In this document: positions 1 through 5,170 of the stretch, in pieces
Layout: each line of letters opens with the position of its first letter
How positions within the stretch are numbered: the first letter of the stretch is position 1
DNA from: Lachnospiraceae bacterium UBA1766
GTDB lineage: Bacteria > Bacillota > Clostridia > Lachnospirales > Lachnospiraceae
NCBI GenBank assembly: GCA_002314715.1
Contig: DCGY01000067.1
Location: forward strand, 1 to 5,170
Length of the DNA stretch: 5,170 nt
Direction: 5' to 3'
Notes under the pieces: model-generated
What the model was told of the DNA's origin: nothing
The model's input: the letters and a program-made list of their open reading frames with translations, nothing else
The model's database searches: none
Translations under genes and position numbers: made by a program

Positions 1-89
1 CTTATCCTTTGTTTCCGATGCATCCGAAGGCTTGCTCGGCCATCCGAGGGCATCGGATTCCTGCTTATTCTTTGTTTCCGATGCATCCG
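1..89. repeat. 63-bp-period tandem repeat at the left edge
   Basis: Two 26-bp copies at 1-26 and 64-89 differ at one base (C6 versus T69). Both contain the core TTTGTTTCCGATGCATCCG. The 63-bp spacing and the truncation at base 1 suggest that the array continues to the left. Between the copies, CTCGG (35-39) can pair with CCGAG (44-48), and TCCGATGC (14-21) can pair with GCATCGGA (50-57). Because 63 is divisible by 3, both strands keep an open frame through the repeat, which easily produces false gene calls. I remember similar repeat peptides from conceptual translations of Lachnospiraceae genomes, but this was not checked by a search. Confidence 0.85.
49..85. repeat. 37-nt GCATCG/CGATGC hairpin, same family as the 4545-4925 array
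   Basis: The unit begins GGCATCGGA and ends TTTCCGATGCA. Eight pairs (GCATCGGA with TCCGATGC) close a pyrimidine-rich loop. It has the same 37-nt length, stem sequence and polarity as the six units at 4545-4925. The right half of a further unit lies at 1-22, and the linker between the two (23-48) is 26 nt, exactly the linker length between two units of the right array. The outermost pair is lost here (G with A), while the eighth pair is G-C where most right-hand units have A-T or G·T. Confidence 0.7.
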
Positions 90-93
90 GAAA

Positions 94-237
94 GTGCTTC
101 GTCGTCCGGGTCATTCTCTGCAGGGACGTTCGCACTCCCTCAGTTGGGCGTAGCGGTACATAAGGTCCTACAATACAGGACCTAAGTACCGACACCAACT
201 GAGGGCCCTGCATGAGAACAACCCGAACTCCTCGCAC
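94..237. ncRNA. 144-nt long imperfect hairpin, candidate structured RNA, family unassigned
   Basis: Seven consecutive helices nest around one 7-nt loop (170-176). From outside inward they are 94-97 with 234-237, 107-111 with 221-225, 114-118 with 214-218, 119-125 with 206-212, 137-147 with 195-205 (11 bp, CCCTCAGTTGG), 154-159 with 186-191, and 163-169 with 177-183 (AGGTCCT). That makes about 45 Watson-Crick pairs. The helices are separated by defined internal loops: 98-106 opposite 226-233, an 11-nt one-sided bulge at 126-136, and 148-153 opposite 192-194. The pattern of perfect helices broken by fixed loops looks like a folded RNA more than a simple DNA palindrome. It begins 24 nt after the pseI stop when read on the minus strand. 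No T-run follows on either strand, so it is not a standard terminator. The transcribed strand is undecided and I could not match it to a named RNA family with confidence. Confidence 0.55.
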
Positions 238-260
238 ATTTAAACATTTCAATAAAATCC

Positions 261-1760
261 TTATAAAACCTTGTTGTATCTCACAACTCCGTCAATCTGC
301 TCCGCGGGGGTATATCCCAAGGATGTGAAGAGATTGTTGGAAGGGGTGTTGTCCTGCTTCACTTGTGCAATCAGGGTTTTGATTTGGGGCAGGTCCTTCT
401 TTACCAGGTTTTCCCCGGCTTTCAACAGTTCTCTGCCGTAGCCTTTCTTGCGAAATCCGGGAGCGATGGAATAGCTGATTTCCGCTTCCTGTCCGTCCAG
501 ATCCAGGCGATACATGCCGATATAGTTGCCGTCGTGAGCTGCTACATAGAGGCGGCGGTTGGGATTTTGCAGGGAATTTTGGAACCACTCCACATGCTCT
601 CCGTAGGAAATTTGCTTTTGGTTGAAGGATTGGGCTCTGGTGACGGGATCGTTGGCCCAGACATAGAGCATTTCCATATGGAACTCGGTGGCAGGGATTA
701 GCTTGATATAATCCTGTACCAAATCCGCGGTAAGGGGTTCTCCCCGTTTCACATCCTGTGTACAAATCTTGCCCAATACGCCATCAAACTCTCTGGGTTT
801 TAGGCCGTAGCCGGGGCGAATAATTCGAATATTTTCTTCTGTAAAAGGCTCACCGGCCTTGATATCTTTCACCACGAAAACAGATCTTCGGAAAATCACG
901 TTTTCCTTTTCCTGCTTGCTGGGACCGTATACGGGTCTGCCCAGTGCCGCTTCCACGCGACGTACATCCTCTACCATCTGTCGGAATTCCTCCGGCGTCA
1001 TGGAGAAGGAGGAATCGGGATTTTCAATTTCCCGGCTGATACAGAAGTGCTTTTCAATGACACAGGCACCCAACGCAACTGCTGTGGTAGCGCTTAAGGA
1101 GCCCATGGAATGGTCGGACAAACCGATGGCACAGGGGAATTCCTTTGCCATGTCCGCAATGGTGCTCAGGTTCATATCCGCCGGATCGGCCGGGTAAGCA
1201 CTGGAGCATTTCAGAAGTACCAGCTGTTGATTACCGGTAGCATAGATGGTATCAATGGCCTCTTTTATTTCTTCCTTGGTGCCCATTCCGGTGGACATAA
1301 TGATAGGCTTCCCTGTTTTGGCAATCTTACGAAGAAGGGGCAAATCCACCATTTCGAAGGAAGCAATCTTATAAAACTGCATGCCCAATTCTTCCAGAAA
1401 GTCCACTGCAGTAAAGTCAAAGGGTGTGGAAAGGAAATCGATTCCCACCTTTTTTGCCTCATCCCGAAGCTCTGCGTGCCATTCCCAGGGGGTGTATGCC
1501 TTTCCGTAAAGGCTGTACAGATTTTCGCCCTCCCAGGTACCGTTTTCAATCTGGAAATATTGGTTGTGGCAATCGATGGTAATGGTGTCGGGTGTGTAGG
1601 TCTGAATCTTCACACAGTCCGCACCGCTCTCCTTGGCTGCCCGAATAATCTCCTTTGCGCGGTCAATACTGCCGGCGTGGTTTGCTGACATTTCCGCAAT
1701 AATATAGGTCTTTTGGCCCTTCCCGATGGGGCGGCCGTTTATCAAAATTTCCTGTTCCAT
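261..1760 (-). CDS. pseI: Pseudaminic acid synthase with fused C-terminal GNAT acetyltransferase domain
   Basis: Condenses 2,4-diacetamido-2,4,6-trideoxy-L-altrose with phosphoenolpyruvate to give pseudaminic acid in the cytosol. Numbering from ATG 1760 (499 aa), the NeuB-type barrel spans about 34-275 and a SAF (antifreeze-like) domain about 290-351. IIAEMSANHAG carries the conserved Glu23. His217 (LSDH) and His238 (IEKHF) match the NeuB metal ligands in spacing, and Arg315 in RPGYGL matches the SAF arginine that reaches the substrate. The sequences TYTPDT and AYTPWEW are typical of PseI rather than NeuB or LegI. PseI is normally about 350 aa; the extra part (about 358-499) is a GNAT fold with the acetyl-CoA motif RKKGYG (437-442) and NDPVTRAQSFN, as in acetyltransferases of this pathway, so a PseH role is inferred. 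An in-frame ATG at 1811 would add 17 residues, but it has no ribosome site and family alignment favours 1760, which is preceded by GCGAGAG. It follows pseF by 64 bp. Confidence 0.93.
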   Translation of the reverse strand: MEQEILINGRPIGKGQKTYIIAEMSANHAGSIDRAKEIIRAAKESGADCVKIQTYTPDTITIDCHNQYFQIENGTWEGENLYSLYGKAYTPWEWHAELRDEAKKVGIDFLSTPFDFTAVDFLEELGMQFYKIASFEMVDLPLLRKIAKTGKPIIMSTGMGTKEEIKEAIDTIYATGNQQLVLLKCSSAYPADPADMNLSTIADMAKEFPCAIGLSDHSMGSLSATTAVALGACVIEKHFCISREIENPDSSFSMTPEEFRQMVEDVRRVEAALGRPVYGPSKQEKENVIFRRSVFVVKDIKAGEPFTEENIRIIRPGYGLKPREFDGVLGKICTQDVKRGEPLTADLVQDYIKLIPATEFHMEMLYVWANDPVTRAQSFNQKQISYGEHVEWFQNSLQNPNRRLYVAAHDGNYIGMYRLDLDGQEAEISYSIAPGFRKKGYGRELLKAGENLVKKDLPQIKTLIAQVKQDNTPSNNLFTSLGYTPAEQIDGVVRYNKVL

Positions 1761-1824
1761 ATGGACTCTCGCATTTCCTTTCTCCACTTGGATGAGACCT
1801 ATCCCGTCCATGGAAAAATCGGTA

Positions 1825-2514
1825 CTATTTTCTGTTCATCAAACGATATTTCATTTCCGCCATCTCCCAATCTTCCAGGGTATCAATATCCTGTACCTGC
1901 TTGGCAGATAGTTCATAGGGCACGGTTTTGTCCATAATCAAAAGCTTCGTTTCCATAAATCGCCTGGTATTCACACAATAAAACTGGCCCACATCATGAT
2001 ATACCGGCTCCAAATCCTGGGAACGGGTCAGCATGTGCTCGGGATGCAGGAATGCCACAAAACCCTCCCGAACCGCAACCGCTCTCTGGGGTGGAAAGTC
2101 ATATCGAACCACCGGAAGCACACTGTCTGCGCCGGTGCTTTCCAGCTTCTCCATGGCCTCCCGCAGGTTTTCCGCAGTGAGAAAAGGCGCCGTAGGATAT
2201 ATACAGCAAATTTCCTCGAAGGTCTTGCCCTGTTTCTCGTATTCTCCAATTACTTCCAGCACCACATCCCGGGTGGTGGAAAAATCGTCTGCATTTTTAT
2301 TGCTTCGAAAGAAGGGAACCAAGGCGCCGCAAGCCTTTGCAACCTCTGCAATTTCCTCATCCTCCGTGGAAACCATCACCTCATCAAACACACCGCTTTG
2401 AAGCGCCGCCTCAATGGAATAGGCCAAAATAGGCTTCCCACAAAATTCCTTGATATTTTTTCGGGGAATTCGCTTGCTGCCTCCCCTGGCTGTAATCAAT
2501 GCCAATCGTTTCAT
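1825..2514 (-). CDS. pseF: CMP-pseudaminic acid synthetase (pseudaminic acid cytidylyltransferase)
   Basis: Transfers CMP from CTP to pseudaminic acid, giving the donor used by glycosyltransferases, with release of pyrophosphate; cytosolic. The 229-aa length is normal for the family. The nucleotide-binding signature ARGGSKRIPRKN lies at 9-20, followed by YPTAPF (106-111), SQDLEPVYHDVGQFY (165-179) and QDIDTLEDW (208-216). Asp209 and Asp211 in the last motif are the expected metal ligands of acylneuraminate cytidylyltransferases. DEVMVST, ICCIYPTAPF and SQDLEP resemble PseF more than the sialic acid enzyme NeuA, and the pseI neighbour supports this. The ATG at 2514 is preceded by AAAGAGTGAAACG, giving a modest ribosome site with GAG seven bases upstream. 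It starts 20 bp after the flippase stop, so translation of the two is probably linked in one transcript. A CMP-sialate or CMP-legionaminate enzyme is the alternative but is unlikely. Confidence 0.93.
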   Translation of the reverse strand: MKRLALITARGGSKRIPRKNIKEFCGKPILAYSIEAALQSGVFDEVMVSTEDEEIAEVAKACGALVPFFRSNKNADDFSTTRDVVLEVIGEYEKQGKTFEEICCIYPTAPFLTAENLREAMEKLESTGADSVLPVVRYDFPPQRAVAVREGFVAFLHPEHMLTRSQDLEPVYHDVGQFYCVNTRRFMETKLLIMDKTVPYELSAKQVQDIDTLEDWEMAEMKYRLMNRK

Positions 2515-2534
2515 CGTTTCACTCTTTTCCGGTT

Positions 2535-4280
2535 TTATAAGCTTCCTCTTTCCAGGGTAGCCTTGCCATCTTCCACCCGGTAAACCAAATCACATTTCTC
2601 AATGGTCTGCAGTCTGTGGGCGATAATGAGCAGGGTTTTCTTGCCCATAAAATCATTAATGGAATCCATAATGGCCTTCTCCGTATCATTGTCCAGGGCG
2701 GAGGTAGCCTCGTCCAAAATCAAAATCTTAGGGTCATGATACAGGGCTCTGGCGATGCCGATACGCTGTCTCTGACCGCCGGATAAGCGGATGCCCCGCT
2801 CGCCGATGCCGGTGTCTAAGCCCTCCGGCAGGGAACGTACGAAGTCGTCCAAACGGGCTTCCTTCAGCACCTGCCATACTCTCTCTTCACTGATTTCCTC
2901 CGGTGACACACCGAAGGCCACATTGTTTCGAATGGTATCATCCAGCATAAAAATCATCTGGGGAATGTAGCCCACATTTTTGAGCCATCCCCGGTAATTC
3001 TCTTTTACATCCACTCCGTCACAGCAAATCACACCGCTTCTTGGCACCAAAAGACCCAGCATAATGTCCACAATGGTACTCTTGCCGGCGCCGGAGGTTC
3101 CTACGATACCTACGGATTTGCCGATAGGCACCTCCATGGAAGCATCGTCAAAAATAAGCTTCTCCGTATCGGGATAGGCATAGGTGATATGCTCCATGGT
3201 AATTTTTTCCGCAACCGGCATGCGCTCCATATCCGTTGCGAAGGACATGTCCACCTTATCATTGCTGATTTCGTCCTGGAGGTTGTCGGTAACTCCCATA
3301 AAGAAGGGCTCGAAGTAAGCAATGGAATTCATTTGATTATTGATGCGGTTCACGCAGGGAAGCAGGACAAAGGCTGCTGCCGCCAAAGTACTGAGCACCT
3401 TCATCATGTTCTCGGTAGAAGCGCCCATGGCGATTTCCACAATCATGTAGGTCACCATGGTAGCCACGCAAACGGTCTCGATTAATAGCTTGGGAATATT
3501 GTTGTAAATGCTGTACTTTTGCACCGCCTCTACATAACCGGCGCCGCATTTTTTGTAAGACTCCACGAAATGCTTTTCGGTACAGCTGATTTTCACTTCC
3601 TTGATGCCCATAACGGTCTGGCTGATCCACTTAAACAGCCCACTGTAATAGGTTTGGTTGTCCTGGCCCGCCTTATACATAATCGGCTTTAAGACCTTCT
3701 TGATCACAATCATCAGACTTCCCAAAACCACCGCCATGAGAATGGTCATTAATCCGTTGGTGACGAAGCAGTAGGTGATGACAAACAGGGAAACCGCGGA
3801 ATCGGAGAACATCTGCAAAATCGCCAAAATCAGGGCGTACATATTGTTCACATCCGAGGTAATGCTTCTTTGCACCACCGCCGTGTCTGCGTTTAGGAAA
3901 AATTCATAGCCTCTTCGCATGTAGTTGCGCATCATACGCTCGGAGGTACGAAACTGGTTGGTATACACAAAGGCATAGGTGAGCTTTTGCTGGACATAAA
4001 GGAAAATATTCTTGGCAAGGAAGGTCAGAATCAAAAGCACCATAACCGTAATGGCAAACTGTTTGTAGGTTTCACAGCCAAGGATATCGTAAAGCATGCC
4101 GGCCACCTTGCTGTCCCGCACCTCATCCTCGTTTATGACCAGATTTACCACTTCCACCAAAAGCCCCACGCCTGCGGTCTGCAGGAAGGCTCCGATAATC
4201 ATAAGGACCAGAAGTCCCGCCATGGACTGCTTCTGCTTTCGGTCCAATAATAAATTCATTTTCTTAAATATTCGTATCAC
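2535..4280 (-). CDS. ABC transporter with fused permease and ATPase, PglK/MsbA-type lipid-linked glycan flippase
   Basis: A half-transporter of 581 aa that should work as a homodimer in the inner membrane. Hydrophobic segments near 20-45, 74-97, 158-195, 264-285 and 295-312 form the permease. The ATPase domain (about 358-575) is complete: Walker A GTSGAGKST (394-402), Q-loop Gln441 (YIPQ), signature LSGGQ (499-503), Walker B ILILDE (519-524), D-loop SALD (527-530) and H-loop His555. The N-terminal pattern LLDRKQKQSMAGLLVL followed by a GVGLL-type first helix resembles PglK-like exporters of undecaprenyl-linked oligosaccharides; a lipid or peptide exporter is possible. Beside pseF and pseI, flipping of a pseudaminic-acid-containing glycan precursor is the natural inference. 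The start is GTG 4280 with only a weak GAG eight bases upstream; ATG 4259 would remove seven residues that fit the family N-terminus. It is the first gene of the apparent operon. Confidence 0.9.
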   Translation of the reverse strand: MIRIFKKMNLLLDRKQKQSMAGLLVLMIIGAFLQTAGVGLLVEVVNLVINEDEVRDSKVAGMLYDILGCETYKQFAITVMVLLILTFLAKNIFLYVQQKLTYAFVYTNQFRTSERMMRNYMRRGYEFFLNADTAVVQRSITSDVNNMYALILAILQMFSDSAVSLFVITYCFVTNGLMTILMAVVLGSLMIVIKKVLKPIMYKAGQDNQTYYSGLFKWISQTVMGIKEVKISCTEKHFVESYKKCGAGYVEAVQKYSIYNNIPKLLIETVCVATMVTYMIVEIAMGASTENMMKVLSTLAAAAFVLLPCVNRINNQMNSIAYFEPFFMGVTDNLQDEISNDKVDMSFATDMERMPVAEKITMEHITYAYPDTEKLIFDDASMEVPIGKSVGIVGTSGAGKSTIVDIMLGLLVPRSGVICCDGVDVKENYRGWLKNVGYIPQMIFMLDDTIRNNVAFGVSPEEISEERVWQVLKEARLDDFVRSLPEGLDTGIGERGIRLSGGQRQRIGIARALYHDPKILILDEATSALDNDTEKAIMDSINDFMGKKTLLIIAHRLQTIEKCDLVYRVEDGKATLERGSL

Positions 4281-4448
4281 GTTACTGTCTCACATTCTGG
4301 TTTCTTTTTTATCATCCTTTGGAAAACCTTTGGATTCTTCAAAAGAACTTTCGAAAATCCCCGGGAGTTCCTTCCTTTGCGGATCTTTCCGTATGAATCC
4401 CTGGGTTCTCTTCCGGATTCCGAAAAATACGCCTACTTGGGCATTATT
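4281..4448 (-). promoter_or_regulatory. Untranslated leader of the flippase-pseF-pseI operon, about 168 nt
   Basis: The stretch between the candidate transcription start and GTG 4280 has no open frame of note. On the transcript, 4360-4353 (GGATTTTC) can pair with 4340-4332 (GAAGAATCC) around a loop of about 12 nt, with one bulge. GGATTC-type sequences recur at 4332-4337, 4395-4400 (inverted) and 4415-4420, allowing alternative pairings. CCTTTGG is repeated at 4316-4322 and 4327-4333. No T-run follows any of these, so there is no clear attenuator. I see no known riboswitch. Confidence 0.3.
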
Positions 4449-4454
4449 ATGTAT

Positions 4455-4463
4455 ATTTTACCA
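4455..4463 (-). promoter_or_regulatory. Candidate extended -10 promoter element for the flippase operon
   Basis: On the minus strand TGGTAAAAT fits the extended -10 pattern TGnTATAAT with one mismatch. No good -35 box lies 17 bp upstream; that position is filled by a C-tract (plus-strand GGGGGG at 4477-4482, with GGGG at 4471-4474), which fits a promoter relying on its extended -10. Initiation near 4448 is predicted. From 4483 to 4544 I see nothing definite beyond an AT-rich block with CTTAA and TTAAG arms at 4496-4511. Confidence 0.4.
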
Positions 4464-4544
4464 CAAAAGAGGGGTAGGGGGGAAGTAGGTTAAATCTTAA
4501 AAAAAGTTAAGAAACAGCCTCCATGGGAATCGTTTTTCATCTAT

Positions 4545-4800
4545 GGCATCGAGATAACACTATTCTCAGGATCTCGATGCCTTTTCCCTGCATTTTGGGG
4601 GTGGTTTTTTCGCTTATGGCATCGGAATCTCTCTGTTTTCAGGTTTTCGATGCCTTTTCCATGCATTTCGGGAATGCCATTTCGCAAAAAGGCATCGAAA
4701 TCTCTCTGTTTTCAGGTTTTCGATGCCTTTTCCATGCATTTTGGGGATGGTTTTTTCGCTTATGGCATCGGGATTTCTCTGTTTTTAGGTTTTCGATGCC
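4545..4800. repeat. Four tandem 37-nt hairpins with an exact 73-bp period
   Basis: Units lie at 4545-4581, 4618-4654, 4691-4727 and 4764-4800, each 37 nt, separated by linkers of exactly 36 nt. Every unit starts GGCATCG and ends CGATGCC, so each folds into a stem of 10-11 pairs. Unit 1 has a perfect 11-bp stem (GGCATCGAGAT with ATCTCGATGCC). Unit 4 keeps its inner stem through two G·U pairs. The linkers resemble one another: all start TTTTCC followed by C/A-TGCATTT, and the first and third both end GGTTTTTTCGCTTAT. The array is therefore a tandem duplication and not a CRISPR. The 73-bp period is not divisible by 3, so apparent proteins across it change frame between repeats. No cas gene is present. 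Confidence 0.92.
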
Positions 4801-4826
4801 AATATCGGGTATTTTATAGACAATTA

Positions 4827-4925
4827 CGCATCGATTTCTTTTGTCAATTACATTCCCGATGCCTTCCCGGCCTGCTTTCCAATTCTCACGCATCGAGATT
4901 GCGGAAATAAAGAGTTTTCGATGCG
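4827..4925. repeat. Two diverged 37-nt hairpins extending the array
   Basis: Unit 5 (4827-4863) and unit 6 (4889-4925) keep the 37-nt length but have different loops and shorter linkers (26 nt at 4801-4826, 25 nt at 4864-4888). Unit 6 has CGCATCGAGA paired with TTTTCGATGCG, so the outermost pair has switched from G-C to C-G on both arms together. Unit 5 has changed only the left side, leaving a C-C mismatch. The core GCATCG/CGATGC is unchanged in both. The 25-26-nt linkers match the linker of the left-edge repeat (23-48), which ties the two arrays together. Confidence 0.8.
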
Positions 4926-4932
4926 TCGATAC

Positions 4933-4958
4933 TCCCACGGGACGATAGAATTGTGGGA
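4933..4958. repeat. Small inverted repeat next to the hairpin array
   Basis: TCCCAC at 4933-4938 pairs with GTGGGA at 4953-4958 around a 14-nt loop. It lies between the last 37-nt hairpin and the 18-bp tandem repeats. No T-run follows on either strand, so it is not a terminator by itself. Function unknown. Confidence 0.4.
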
Positions 4959-5009
4959 CAATAATGACTGCTCGGATAATAGTAACTGCTGGGATAACAG
5001 TGACAGAGG
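4956..5009. repeat. Three imperfect 18-bp tandem repeats
   Basis: Copies at 4956-4973, 4974-4991 and 4992-5009 follow the pattern GGATAATAGTAACTGCTG with several changes each; the third diverges at its end. A weaker fourth copy may precede them near 4940-4955. The period is divisible by 3, so a minus-strand reading gives a pseudo-repeat (VTVIPA, VTIIRA, VIIVPQ), but I see no start or ribosome site for a gene. It lies just downstream of the terminator at 5023-5064. Confidence 0.6.
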
Positions 5010-5022
5010 TCATAAAAAATAC

Positions 5023-5064
5023 AAAAAAACACCCGGTCCTCTGCGTCGAGAGCTTCCCGGGTGT
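5023..5064 (-). terminator. Intrinsic terminator of the gene entering from the right
   Basis: Read on the minus strand, ACACCCGG (5064-5057) pairs with CCGGGTGT (5036-5029), with an inner CTCT/AGAG stem, followed at once by a run of seven T (plus-strand A 5023-5029) and a further T-rich stretch. The plus strand lacks a T-run after the stem, so the direction is clear. It stands 17 bp after the stop codon at 5082 and insulates the hairpin array and the operon from upstream transcription. Confidence 0.88.
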
Positions 5065-5081
5065 AGAAATATAAAATCTTA

Positions 5082-5170
5082 TTATTTCAGGTAGTGTATG
5101 CAATTATTCAAAATACGGATGCACTCCGCCATACGAATTTCTTTTCCACGCATTGGTACAGAAATTTCCC
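5082..5170 (-). CDS. C-terminal end of an unidentified protein (partial)
   Basis: A minus-strand frame enters from the right edge and ends with tandem TAA TAA stops (5082-5084 and 5079-5081). The 28 visible residues include EISVPMRGKEIRMAEC and end ILNNCIHYLK, with the charged, amphipathic look of a helical C-terminus. A strong minus-strand terminator 17 bp downstream supports a real gene end here. The fragment is too short to name a family. It shares the strand of the pseudaminic acid operon but is separated from it by the terminator and 800 bp, so it is not part of the same transcription unit by default. Confidence 0.6.
   Translation of the reverse strand, partial: EISVPMRGKEIRMAECIRILNNCIHYLK

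Larger units (their letters stand above)
1..114 (-). other. Short open frame through the 63-bp repeat, doubtful gene
   Basis: An ATG at 114-112 opens a frame that stays open to the window edge (38 codons). It reads MTRTTKHFPDASETK followed by a 21-residue repeat containing PDASETKNK and SDASETKDK. The start codon lies in an arm of the 144-nt structure (94-237), and no clear ribosome binding site precedes it, only AGAGA directly against the ATG. The plus strand is also open across the same repeat (2-163), as expected when the period is a multiple of 3. I favour a non-coding repeat with a chance open frame, but a real repeat peptide cannot be excluded from this fragment. Confidence 0.15.
4281..5081. 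other. Gene-free region between the partial gene and the flippase
   Basis: About 800 bp with no credible coding sequence. From right to left it contains the terminator, the 18-bp repeats, the small inverted repeat, six 37-nt hairpins, a short AT-rich stretch, the candidate promoter and the operon leader. Frames that appear open across it on either strand are made of the repeats, have no ribosome site and show no recognisable domain. The length and organised content are unusual for a bacterial intergenic region. Confidence 0.7.

Noticed and set aside
94..237. Intrinsic terminator for the pseI operon
   Set aside because: No T-run follows the structure on either strand, and its internal loops and length are unlike a terminator.
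1110..1688. 192-aa plus-strand open frame opposite pseI
   Set aside because: It lies antisense to a well-supported enzyme and shows no domain; a shadow frame.
1761..1811. Upstream start of pseI at ATG 1811
   Set aside because: The 17 extra residues precede the conserved N-terminus and the sequence before the ATG (TTTTTCC) has no ribosome site.
261..2514. Sialic acid (NeuB/NeuA) or legionaminic acid genes
   Set aside because: Motifs such as TYTPDT and AYTPWEW in the synthase and SQDLEPVYHD in the transferase fit PseI and PseF better.
4545..4800. CRISPR array (37-bp repeats with 36-bp spacers)
   Set aside because: The spacing looks right, but the spacers are similar to each other, so the whole 73-bp unit is tandemly duplicated. 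There is no cas gene.
4523..4819. 98-aa plus-strand open frame
   Set aside because: The 73-bp period shifts frame at each repeat, so the peptide is a patchwork of the same DNA read in different frames.
4639..5103. 154-aa minus-strand open frame
   Set aside because: It is built from the hairpin array and the 18-bp repeats and runs through the terminator. It has no recognisable domain.

Overview
The window looks like a surface-glycan locus of a gut-type Clostridia bacterium, most likely Lachnospiraceae. This rests on the style of the three proteins, the AT-rich spacers, and intergenic repeats that I remember (from memory, not from a search) from conceptual translations of that family. All three complete genes are on the minus strand, so the locus reads from right to left.

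Layout from right to left: (1) 5082-5170 minus, the last 28 codons of an unidentified gene, closed by a strong intrinsic terminator at 5023-5064. (2) 4281-5081, about 800 bp without a convincing gene. It holds three imperfect 18-bp tandem repeats (4956-5009), an array of six 37-nt hairpins (4545-4925), a candidate extended -10 promoter (4455-4463) and a leader of about 170 nt. (3) 2535-4280 minus, a PglK/MsbA-type ABC flippase that starts with GTG. (4) 1825-2514 minus, pseF, a CMP-pseudaminic acid synthetase. (5) 261-1760 minus, pseI, a pseudaminic acid synthase carrying an extra C-terminal GNAT acetyltransferase domain. (6) 1-260, a very stable long imperfect hairpin of 144 nt (94-237) next to a 63-bp-period repeat (1-89). 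That repeat contains a seventh 37-nt hairpin of the same design as the array on the far side of the operon.

How the genes work together: PseI condenses 6-deoxy-AltdiNAc with phosphoenolpyruvate to make pseudaminic acid, and PseF activates it with CTP to CMP-pseudaminic acid. The ABC protein would export a lipid-linked glycan that carries the sugar. The fused GNAT domain is a candidate for the PseH N-acetylation step. PseB, PseC, PseG and any glycosyltransferase are absent and must be encoded elsewhere. The short spacing (20 bp, then 64 bp) and shared strand support one operon.

The least explained parts are non-coding: the 144-nt structure and the 37-nt hairpin family. The hairpins show compensatory stem changes and lie on both sides of the operon.
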